In this document: piece by piece, positions 1-5,316 of the stretch
Position numbering within the stretch: position 1 is the first letter of the stretch
Layout: each line of letters opens with the position of its first letter
DNA from: Pseudomonadota bacterium
Lineage (GTDB): Bacteria > Pseudomonadota > Alphaproteobacteria > SMXQ01
Assembly: GCA_022562375.1 (NCBI GenBank)
Contig: JADFPK010000143.1
Span: forward strand, 1 to 5,316
Direction: 5' to 3'
Length of the DNA: 5,316 bases
Made by a program: the position numbers and the translations under genes
The notes under the pieces: generated by a model
What the model was told of the DNA's origin: nothing
Database searches by the model: none
Seen by the model: the letters and a program-made list of their open reading frames with translations, nothing else

Positions 1-239
1 TGATAGTAGTCGGGATGGATTTCGCTAAAGGCGAGGAAGCCGTGGCGGTTGCCGCCGAAATCGATGAACGCGGCCTGGAGGGAGGGCTCTACCCGGGTGA
101 CTTTCGCCAGGTAGATATTGCCCTTGAGGTGTTCCTTGCTTGCGCTTTCAAAGTCGAATTCTTCAAGTCGGTTGCCGCTTGCGACGACCACCCGGGTTTC
201 CTCCAGGTGCGACGCATCGATCAACATGCGTTTAGACAT
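1..239 (-). CDS. rne: Ribonuclease E, N-terminal fragment (cut by window edge)
   Basis: RNase E is the endoribonuclease that starts decay of most mRNAs and processes rRNA and tRNA precursors; it also scaffolds the degradosome at the inner membrane. The visible 79 codons read from ATG at 239-237. They begin MSKRMLIDASHLEETRVVV and continue with NRLEEFDFE near residues 23-31, the characteristic N-terminus of the RNase E/G family. From about residue 38 the S1 RNA-binding domain begins (KGNIYLAKVTRVEPSLQAAF, then FGGNRHGFLAFSEIHPDYY). The catalytic DNase I-like part and Zn-link lie outside the window. RNase G is the main alternative, but the MxKRMLIDA opening and EEFDFE segment fit alphaproteobacterial RNase E better. 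A GGAG motif (minus strand, 254-251) sits 11 nt before the ATG, rather far. A second in-frame ATG at codon 5 is possible but family alignment favours the first. The gene is divergent from the amidase gene. Confidence 0.95.
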   Translation of the reverse strand, partial: MSKRMLIDASHLEETRVVVASGNRLEEFDFESASKEHLKGNIYLAKVTRVEPSLQAAFIDFGGNRHGFLAFSEIHPDYY

Positions 240-255
240 CTATGTTGTGACTCCA

Positions 256-306
256 TGACGCCGCCGCCACGGCCCCCAACAGGTGGCCGGCGCGGCGTCA
301 TTTTTT
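256..306 (+). terminator. GC-rich hairpin with T6 tract, in the rne leader
   Basis: A perfect 9-bp inverted repeat pairs TGACGCCGC (256-264) with GCGGCGTCA (292-300). A 5-bp inner stem (266-270 with 283-287, GCCAC/GTGGC) can extend it, and six T follow at 301-306. On the plus strand this has the shape of an intrinsic terminator, but no plus-strand gene ends here: it would only stop transcription running antisense to the start of rne. In rne mRNA the same stem lies one base upstream of the GGAG motif, preceded by A6. It could therefore be a translation or stability element of the rne leader. The structure is seen directly; either function is inferred. Confidence 0.45.
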
Positions 307-538
307 CTACGAAGCCGCCGGCGCCTCCTTGCGGTTAGCCGGAGAACGGGATATTCACGCCCGTCTCGCGGCTCATCGAGGCAGCCCATCTCCCGGCACC
401 GCCGGGGACGGCTTCAGTGTTTGCTCCAAACCTCCACACCGTCTTGAGCGCACCGCATGGCCGGTTCCAACATCTTCAGAACCCCGCCGATTTGGCATGT
501 CACACGCTACGCCGCCGTTCCCCAACATGGGGGAATGG

Positions 539-568
539 CTGACCGGAGGTACTACAATTATCTAACAT
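539..568 (+). promoter_or_regulatory. Candidate promoter for the amidase gene (weak)
   Basis: CTGACC (539-544) and TAACAT (563-568) each match four of six sigma-70 consensus positions, with an 18-nt spacer. They overlap the candidate minus-strand promoter, as expected for a divergent control region. A competing candidate lies closer to the gene: TTGAAG (683-688), 18 nt, TATATC (707-712), also four of six at each box. Use of the latter would put the RNA start near 719 and favour translation from ATG 742. Neither is strong. Confidence 0.2.
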
Positions 569-592
569 AATGTCAGTACCCGGTTTCGACAA
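564..592 (-). promoter_or_regulatory. Candidate sigma-70-type promoter for rne (weak)
   Basis: Read on the minus strand, TTGTCG (592-587) matches four of six -35 consensus positions, and TATGTT (569-564) matches four of six at -10, separated by 17 nt. Transcription starting near 557 would give an rne leader of about 320 nt. E. coli rne is known to have a long leader used for autoregulation, which makes this placement attractive. The match is modest and chosen by eye within an AT-rich stretch. Confidence 0.25.
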
Positions 593-741
593 TCCAATTC
601 TGCGCCTGGCAGGGTCCGAGGGATCGGCCGGGAGGGCACGGCGGCCGCTGTCTGATGCCGCCAGGCCCGGGAGGGTTTTTGATTGAAGCCGGCCGGGCGT
701 TGACGATATATCTAGCGGTGGTAATGGGAAGTAACCGCAAT

Positions 742-1941
742 ATGTGCCGGTATTTCAGCGTTTTGGCGCTGATTTTTGTCCTCGTGGCCGCCCTCGCGCC
801 GCCACGGTCGGCCCTTGGCGCCGAGCCCGCGATCACCGCCGTCCGCATCGGTGATCACGGCGCCACCACCCGTTTCGTGATCGAGGCCGACAAAAAGCTC
901 AAATACAGGATCTTTACCCTTGCTTCCCCTTACCGGGTGGTCATCGACCTCCCCGAGGTGGCCTGGCGGCTGCTGCCCGGCGCCGGCGGCACCGGCCGCG
1001 GCTTGATAGAAGGTTTCCGTTTCGGCCTCTTCGCGCCGGGGAAGTCGCGCGTCGTGATCGATATGCGGGCGCCGGTCGGGATCAAGAAATCCTTCATGCT
1101 GGATCCGGCCGACGGTCGTGGCTATCGCGTCGTCCTCGATCTCACGAAGGTGAGCCGAAAGACCTACATGGAACGGATCCAGGCGGTGAATCGGTCAAGG
1201 GACGTCGCCGCCTTGCCGATGCCGGCGCCCAAGCTGCCGCGGCCCGAGAAACGGCGCGCCGGCAAACGGGTCATTGTCATCGATCCGGGCCATGGCGGCG
1301 TCGATCCCGGCACCACGGGTTATCGCGGCACCCGCGAAAAAAACATCACCCTGGCGGTGGCGCGCGCGGTCAAGGCGCGTCTCGAGGCGAAGGGACGCTA
1401 CCGGGTCGTGCTGACCCGGGAACGCGACATCTTCCTGCGCCTTCGCAGCCGCGTCGAAACCGCCCGTTCGGCCGCCGCCGATCTGTTTGTCTCGCTTCAC
1501 GCCGACGCGTTGGAGAACCGCAAGGTGCGCGGAGCGGCGGTCTACACCCTGTCCGAGGTGGCTTCGGACAAGGAAGCGGCGGAACTGGCGGCGAAGGAAA
1601 ACCAGGCCGACGTCATCGCCGGCGTCGATCTCACCCACGAGAACCCGGTGGTCGCCAATATCCTGATCGACCTGGCCCAGCGGGAAACGATGAATTACGC
1701 CGCCCGCTTCGCCACCTTGCTGGTCACCCAGTTGCGCCGGACCGGCAAGACCTTGCGCAATGCCCACCGGTTCGCCGGCTTTGCCGTACTCAAGGCGCCG
1801 GACATCCCGTCGGTGTTGATCGAGATGGGGTATCTCTCCAATCCGACGGAGGAGAGGCTGCTGAGGCGGCCGGCCTACCAGCGCAAACTGGCCGATGCCA
1901 TCGCCCGGGCCATGGACCGGTATTTCGAAGCCAGGAAATGA
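742..1941 (+). CDS. amiC: Periplasmic N-acetylmuramoyl-L-alanine amidase, AmiC type
   Basis: This zinc hydrolase cuts the amide bond between N-acetylmuramic acid and L-alanine of peptidoglycan, the step that splits septal wall between daughter cells. With ATG 742 it has 399 residues: a signal peptide (hydrophobic SVLALIFVLVAALA, likely cleavage after ALGA near residue 27), an AMIN domain (about 30-140, localising to wall or septum), a linker rich in P, R and K, then Amidase_3 (about 174-397). Zinc ligands appear as H184 (DPGHGG), E199 (REKN) and H253 (SLHADA), with catalytic E361 (IEMGYLSN). A segment from about 270 to 320 (ASDKEAAELAAKEN onward) matches the regulatory insertion of E. coli AmiA/B/C, where a helix blocks the site until a LytM-type activator (EnvC or NlpD) binds; similar control is inferred. 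Alternative in-frame starts are ATG 724 and ATG 655. I prefer 742 for signal-peptide length and a weak GGAAG 10 nt upstream. No twin-arginine motif, unlike E. coli AmiC. Confidence 0.92.
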   Translation: MCRYFSVLALIFVLVAALAPPRSALGAEPAITAVRIGDHGATTRFVIEADKKLKYRIFTLASPYRVVIDLPEVAWRLLPGAGGTGRGLIEGFRFGLFAPGKSRVVIDMRAPVGIKKSFMLDPADGRGYRVVLDLTKVSRKTYMERIQAVNRSRDVAALPMPAPKLPRPEKRRAGKRVIVIDPGHGGVDPGTTGYRGTREKNITLAVARAVKARLEAKGRYRVVLTRERDIFLRLRSRVETARSAAADLFVSLHADALENRKVRGAAVYTLSEVASDKEAAELAAKENQADVIAGVDLTHENPVVANILIDLAQRETMNYAARFATLLVTQLRRTGKTLRNAHRFAGFAVLKAPDIPSVLIEMGYLSNPTEERLLRRPAYQRKLADAIARAMDRYFEARK

Positions 1942-2164
1942 GGACGGGGAAGTTAAGGACTAGGACCGGCGATCAAGCGGTTGAAGCGGCCATAACTCGG
2001 CCACATTTGTCAGTTAAGTGTAGGCGGTTGACGGGGTTATCGGGACGGATGGGCGAAAATCGGCGCAAATGCGGGGCTTGGCCTCGGGCCGCCGGCGGCA
2101 GAGACCGGGCGGTCAGGGCCTCCCTCGGTGCGCCCTTACGGTGCCGGATAGTGCTCTCATCGTC
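1942..2164 (+). other. Amidase-PBP1A intergenic gap
   Basis: A 223-nt spacer with no gene I can support. Isolated -35-like sequences occur (TTGTCA 2007-2012, TTGACG 2028-2033), but neither has a -10 box at the right distance. A perfect 12-bp palindrome GCCGCCGGCGGC lies at 2088-2099 and is not followed by a T tract. There is no intrinsic terminator after the amidase stop. The PBP1A frame stays open back to ATG 2069, but that part has no recognisable family sequence. Confidence 0.5.
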
Positions 2165-4648
2165 ATGTTGAAGTGGTTCGCCGCATTCGTTGGGACCTTG
2201 GCGGTGCTGGGGCTCGTCGGCTTCGTCAGCGTCATGGCGGTCTTCTACCACTTCGGCCGCGACCTTCCCGATTACCAGCAGCTTGCCGATTACGAGCCGC
2301 CGGTGGTGACCCGGGTGCATGCCGGCGACGGCAGCCTGATCGCCGAATATGCCACCCAGAAACGCGTGTTCGTGCCCGTCGACGTCATGCCCAAGCGGGT
2401 CATCAAGGCGTTCCTGGCCGCCGAGGACAAGAAGTTCTACTCCCATCCGGGAGTGGACATTCTAAGGGTCATACGCGCGGCCATCACCAATCTCCGAAAT
2501 ATCGGCCAGAACCGCCGCCCGGTGGGGGCTTCCACCATCACCCAGCAGGTGGCGAAGAATTTCCTGCTGTCGAACGAGGTCTCGATCGAGCGCAAGATCA
2601 AGGAGGCGATCCTGGCGCTCCGCATCGAGCGCGCCTTTACCAAGGGCCGCATCCTCGAGCTATACCTCAACGAGATCTATCTTGGCCTGGGCTCCTATGG
2701 CGTCGCCGCCGCGGCGCTCAATTACTTCGACAAGCCGCTCGACGAGCTGACGCTCGGCGAGGCCGCCTATCTCGCGGCGCTGCCCAAGGCGCCCAACAAT
2801 TACCATCCCGTGCGCCGGCCGGCGGCGGCGAAGGCCAGGCGCGACTGGGTGATCGGGCGCCTGGCGAGCGAAGGGTTCATTTCCAAATCCGAGGCGGAAG
2901 AGGCCAAGGCCACGCCCCTCATCATCCGCCGGCCGAGCGAAACCCGCTTCTTCCGGGCCGACTTCTTCGCCGAGGAGGTGCGCCGCGAACTTCTCGAACG
3001 CTACGGCGAGAAAGGTCTTTATGGTGGCGGTCTTTCGGTGCGCACGACCGTCGAGCCGAGGCTCCAGGAGATCGCCGACAAGATCCTGCGCCAGGGGCTG
3101 ATCGTCTATGACCGCCGCCATGGCTGGCGCGGCCCCATCGTCCACATCGATCTCGAGGGCACCGGGGTCATCGTCGGGGGAACCGGGCCGGTCGGCGCGC
3201 CGGCGGCGCGGGGAGATACTGGATGGCTTGGCCAACTGGCCGTCGTGCCGCCGCCCGAGGGACTTCATCCCTGGCGCCTGGCCGTGGTGCTGGCCGTCGG
3301 CAAGGAGGCGGCGGAGATCGGGCTGGATGACGGAAGCCTCGGCCGCATCCCCTTGGGGGAGCTCAAATGGGCGCGTCCGTGGCGGGAAAATCAGCGCATC
3401 GGCCGCTCGCCGCGCGCCCCCGGTGACGTCCTCAGCGTCGGCGACGTCATCGCCGTCGAGGCGGTGAGCGGCACCAAGGACGGAAAAGCCACCGGTCCCG
3501 GGACCTTCGCGCTGCGCCAGATTCCCAATGTCAACGGGGCGTTGATCGCGCTCGATCCGCACACCGGACGGGTTCTCGCCATGACCGGTGGTTTCAGCTT
3601 CGAGGCGAGCCAGTTCAACCGCGCGACCCAGGCCATGCGCCAGGCGGGATCGGCGTTCAAGCCCTTCGTCTATCTCACCGCCCTTGGTTCCGGCTTCACC
3701 CCGTCGAGCCTCATCCTCGATGCGCCCTTCGTCATCGACCAAGGCCCGGGGCTGGGCCGGTGGAAGCCCGCCAACTACACCAAGAAATTCTACGGCCCTT
3801 CCACCATGCGCCTCGGACTCGAGAAATCCCGCAACCTGATGACCGTGCGCCTGGCGCAGACCATCGGCATCGAAAAGGTGGCGCGCAACGCCGAACGCCT
3901 GAACATCGTCGACGCCATGCCGCGCGTCCTGTCGATGGCGCTTGGCGCCGGCGAGACGACGCTTCTGAGATTGACCACCGCCTATGCCATGTTGGTCAAC
4001 GGCGGCAAGCGGATCACGCCGACCCTGATCGACCGTATCCAGGATCGCCACGGCCGCACCGTGTTCCGTCATGACCGCCGCCGATGCCCGGCTTGCCGTG
4101 TCGACACCATCGCCGGCCAGGAGGTGCCCGAGATTCCCGATATCCGGGAGCAGGTCGCCGATGCGCTCAGCGCCTATCAGATCGTCTCCATGCTCCAGGG
4201 CGTGGTGAAGCGCGGCACCGGCCGCAGGGTCAGGGCGGTGGGCAAGCCCATGGCGGGCAAGACCGGGACCACCAATGACGGCGTCGATACCTGGTTCATC
4301 GGCTTTTCACCGGACCTGGCGGCCGGCGTGTTCGTCGGTTTCGATACGCCCAGAACCCTGGGCCGGCGTGAAACCGGGTCGTCCGTCGCGGCCCCCATTT
4401 TCCGGGATTTCATGAAGGCGGCGCTTGCCGATCAGCCGGCCATCCCCTTCCGCATCCCGCCGGGGATCCGTCTCGTCAGGGTCAACGCCACCACCGGCCT
4501 GCTCGCCAGGCGGGGGGACCGCAACGTCATCCTCGAGGCGTTCAAGCCCGGCACCGAGCCGACCGGCGAGGAAGCGGTGCTGGACGGCTCCGACCCCCTC
4601 TCCGCGGCCGGCGCGGGGAAGGGCACGGGCACCAGCGGCCTTTACTAA
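2165..4648 (+). CDS. mrcA: Penicillin-binding protein 1A, bifunctional class A PBP
   Basis: An inner-membrane enzyme with its bulk in the periplasm: it polymerises lipid II into glycan strands (GT51 transglycosylase) and cross-links stem peptides (transpeptidase, the beta-lactam target). It has 827 residues, a normal family length. A signal anchor spans about 5-29. Transglycosylase motifs are EDKKFYSHPG (catalytic E87), GASTITQQ (121-128), RKIKEA (143-148, second catalytic E147) and KGRILELYLNEIYLG (160-174). An OB-fold-like insert follows (about 320-435). The transpeptidase has S496-A-F-K499 with nucleophile Ser496, S555-R-N557 and K699-T-G-T-T. Downstream FVGFDTPRTLGRRETG is typical of alphaproteobacterial PBP1A. 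The frame extends upstream to ATG 2069, adding 32 Arg-rich residues; I chose 2165 because the signal anchor follows at once, although no clear Shine-Dalgarno precedes it. C641-P-A-C644 holds the only two cysteines. It lies 223 nt after the amidase and 66 nt before prfB, with no clear terminator on either side. Confidence 0.96.
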   Translation: MLKWFAAFVGTLAVLGLVGFVSVMAVFYHFGRDLPDYQQLADYEPPVVTRVHAGDGSLIAEYATQKRVFVPVDVMPKRVIKAFLAAEDKKFYSHPGVDILRVIRAAITNLRNIGQNRRPVGASTITQQVAKNFLLSNEVSIERKIKEAILALRIERAFTKGRILELYLNEIYLGLGSYGVAAAALNYFDKPLDELTLGEAAYLAALPKAPNNYHPVRRPAAAKARRDWVIGRLASEGFISKSEAEEAKATPLIIRRPSETRFFRADFFAEEVRRELLERYGEKGLYGGGLSVRTTVEPRLQEIADKILRQGLIVYDRRHGWRGPIVHIDLEGTGVIVGGTGPVGAPAARGDTGWLGQLAVVPPPEGLHPWRLAVVLAVGKEAAEIGLDDGSLGRIPLGELKWARPWRENQRIGRSPRAPGDVLSVGDVIAVEAVSGTKDGKATGPGTFALRQIPNVNGALIALDPHTGRVLAMTGGFSFEASQFNRATQAMRQAGSAFKPFVYLTALGSGFTPSSLILDAPFVIDQGPGLGRWKPANYTKKFYGPSTMRLGLEKSRNLMTVRLAQTIGIEKVARNAERLNIVDAMPRVLSMALGAGETTLLRLTTAYAMLVNGGKRITPTLIDRIQDRHGRTVFRHDRRRCPACRVDTIAGQEVPEIPDIREQVADALSAYQIVSMLQGVVKRGTGRRVRAVGKPMAGKTGTTNDGVDTWFIGFSPDLAAGVFVGFDTPRTLGRRETGSSVAAPIFRDFMKAALADQPAIPFRIPPGIRLVRVNATTGLLARRGDRNVILEAFKPGTEPTGEEAVLDGSDPLSAAGAGKGTGTSGLY

Positions 4649-4703
4649 GCCACCCTGAATGCCTAACTTGCCGGCCGCACTTGGTCACATCGAATTTAGC
4701 AGC

Positions 4704-4707
4704 GGAG
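4704..4707 (+). promoter_or_regulatory. Ribosome binding site of prfB
   Basis: GGAG lies 7 nt before ATG 4715, a good spacing. It supports initiation in the short leading frame (4715-4786) that ends at TGA, rather than at a later start inside the second frame, and so decides that the gene begins upstream of the frameshift site. Confidence 0.7.
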
Positions 4708-4714
4708 TCATTTC

Positions 4715-5316
4715 ATGCGCGCCGAGATCGAGGCCATCGCCAAAGAGCTGAAGCAGACCCTGGAGCTGCTGAGGAGGTATCTTTGACTGGGACAACGCCA
4801 ATAAGCGCTTGGCGGAGCTGAACGCGAAGGCCGAGGACCCGGCGCTTTGGGACGACCCCAACGCGGCGCAGGAAGTGATGCGCGAGCGTACCCGGCTCGC
4901 CGACGCGCTCAACGCCTATCGGGAGCTCGAGCGCGACTTCAACGACAATCTGGAACTCCTCGAAATGGCCGAGGCCGAGGGCGATGCCGCCATCGCCGCC
5001 GAGGCGGAGAAGGCGCTCGCCGGATTGCACAAGCGGGCCGGCAAGATGGAGCTCGAAAGCCTGCTGTCGGGCGAGGCCGACGCCAACGACTGTTTCCTCG
5101 AGGTCCACGCCGGCGCCGGCGGCACCGAATCGCAGGACTGGGCCGAGATGCTGCTGCGCATGTATGTGCGCTGGGCCGAGAGCCGCGGATTCGAGGTCGC
5201 GTGGCTGGAGGAGAGCGCCGGCGAGGAGGCCGGGATCAAGTCCGCCACCATCAAGGTCCAGGGCCACAATGTCTATGGCTGGCTCAAGACCGAAAGCGGG
5301 GTGCACCGGCTGGTCC
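4715..5316 (+). CDS. prfB: Peptide chain release factor 2, needs +1 frameshift; 3' end cut
   Basis: RF2 recognises UGA and UAA in the ribosomal A site and releases the finished peptide. Translation starts at ATG 4715, runs 23 codons (MRAEIEAIAKELKQTLELL, then RRYL) to in-frame TGA 4784-4786, then continues +1 from GAC 4785, skipping T4784. The fused product reads RRYL-DWDNANKRLAELNAKAEDP, continuous with the RF2 family sequence, and about 200 residues are visible. Domain 1 is helical and charged (coiled-coil-like, about 1-110). The conserved PCRF segment follows with EVHAGAGGTESQDWAEMLLR (near 129-148). The window ends at GVHRLV, just before the position where RF2 carries its SPF codon-recognition tripeptide; the GGQ catalytic motif is also outside. 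Presence of HAGAGGTESQDW and the frameshift separates RF2 from RF1. It sits 66 nt after PBP1A with no clear terminator between, so co-transcription is possible. Confidence 0.95.
4772..4787 (+). promoter_or_regulatory. Programmed +1 frameshift site of prfB
   Basis: The signal is AGGAGG (4772-4777), TAT (4778-4780), CTT (4781-4783), TGA (4784-4786), C (4787). It has the E. coli prfB arrangement (there AGGGGG TAT CTT TGA C), but the internal Shine-Dalgarno here matches the anti-SD core perfectly. Known mechanism: the elongating ribosome pauses at UGA when RF2 is scarce; the internal SD, 3 nt before CUU, strains the ribosome; and tRNA-Leu slips from CUU to UUU, so GAC is read next. UGA followed by C is a weak stop context. 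The result is negative feedback of RF2 on its own synthesis. Confidence 0.95.

Larger units (their letters stand above)
240..741. other. Divergent intergenic region between rne and the amidase gene
   Basis: About 500 bp without a credible protein gene. Besides the 256-306 hairpin it holds: an AAGGAGG on the minus strand (330-324) with no start codon at usable distance; a 6-bp GC stem with a 3-nt loop (CCCGGC 392-397, GCCGGG 401-406); a second hairpin (TTCCCC 518-523 with GGGGAA 530-535); an AT-rich island at about 551-600; and an outer inverted repeat GCCTGGC (604-610)/GCCAGGC (660-666) enclosing CGGCCG (625-630)/CGGCCG (642-647). Short open frames here, such as 329-565 plus, have no recognisable domain or ribosome binding site. 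Both divergent promoters and both 5' leaders must lie here unless transcription enters from farther away. Confidence 0.6.

Noticed and set aside
249..253. GANTC sites (CcrM methylation motif) beside the starts of rne (249-253) and prfB (4705-4709)
   Set aside because: Such sites also occur scattered within the coding regions (for example near 1189, 3815 and 5127), so two near start codons is not strong evidence of methylation control.
329..565. 78-codon plus-strand frame in the divergent intergenic region
   Set aside because: Composition is Pro/Arg/Ser-rich like random high-GC translation, with no ribosome binding site and no family resemblance.
570..686. 38-codon plus-strand frame (begins MSVPGFDNPILRL) after a GGAGGT at 545-550
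   Set aside because: The Shine-Dalgarno-like sequence is 19 nt from the ATG, too far, and the peptide is not recognisable. It could be a leader peptide but nothing supports it.
1195..1767. 190-codon minus-strand frame opposite the amidase
   Set aside because: Antisense shadow of a clear Amidase_3 domain; no ribosome binding site or recognisable motif.
2088..2099. Perfect palindrome GCCGCCGGCGGC as an operator or terminator
   Set aside because: Low-complexity GC palindromes are expected by chance at this base composition; there is no T tract and no second copy nearby.
1938..2171. 77-codon frame whose ATG overlaps the amidase stop as ATGA
   Set aside because: The overlap suggests translational coupling, but the product has no recognisable features and runs through the intergenic gap into the start of PBP1A.
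2660..4072. 470-codon open frame on the minus strand opposite PBP1A
   Set aside because: It lies wholly within a gene with all catalytic motifs intact. Its sequence shows no domain and is the usual antisense shadow in high-GC coding DNA.
4784..4786. TGA in prfB as an inactivating mutation or sequencing error
   Set aside because: The surrounding bases form the complete known recoding signal and the downstream frame is intact and conserved.
4713..5306. 197-codon minus-strand frame opposite prfB
   Set aside because: Shadow of the RF2 coding sequence, which is continuous once the frameshift is applied.

Overview
This looks like a chromosomal housekeeping segment from an alphaproteobacterium, probably Rhodospirillales-like. 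By eye it is roughly two-thirds G+C. The encoded RNase E, class A PBP and RF2 fragments read like alphaproteobacterial proteins. I see no insertion sequence, phage gene, CRISPR array, tRNA or rRNA, and no sign of recent transfer.

Layout. (1) Bases 1-239, minus strand: the first 79 codons of rne (ribonuclease E), cut by the left window edge. (2) Bases 240-741: a divergent intergenic region of about 500 bp. It holds a strong hairpin with a T6 tract, two smaller GC hairpins, an orphan Shine-Dalgarno-like sequence and an AT-rich island with weak candidate promoters on both strands. (3) Bases 742-1941, plus strand: an exported zinc N-acetylmuramoyl-L-alanine amidase of the AmiC type (AMIN plus Amidase_3). 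(4) Bases 2165-4648, plus strand: a complete class A penicillin-binding protein 1A with all transglycosylase and transpeptidase motifs. (5) Bases 4715-5316, plus strand: the 5' half of prfB (peptide chain release factor 2), cut by the right edge just before its codon-recognition tripeptide.

The clearest special feature is in prfB. Its reading frame is interrupted at codon 24 by an in-frame TGA, inside the classic autoregulatory +1 frameshift signal: AGGAGG, TAT, CTT, TGA, C. RF2 reads UGA, so scarce RF2 lets ribosomes shift and make more RF2. This is a known mechanism, not a pseudogene. A simple ORF caller will miss the gene or misplace its start.

Functionally, the amidase cuts stem peptides from glycan strands during septum splitting, and PBP1A polymerises and cross-links new peptidoglycan, so these two form a cell-wall unit. 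rne and prfB flank them and act in RNA turnover and translation termination. I found no convincing terminator between the amidase, PBP1A and prfB genes, so read-through between them is possible. I do not see a previously undescribed system here. The most open questions are the long structured rne leader and a lone CxxC pair in PBP1A.
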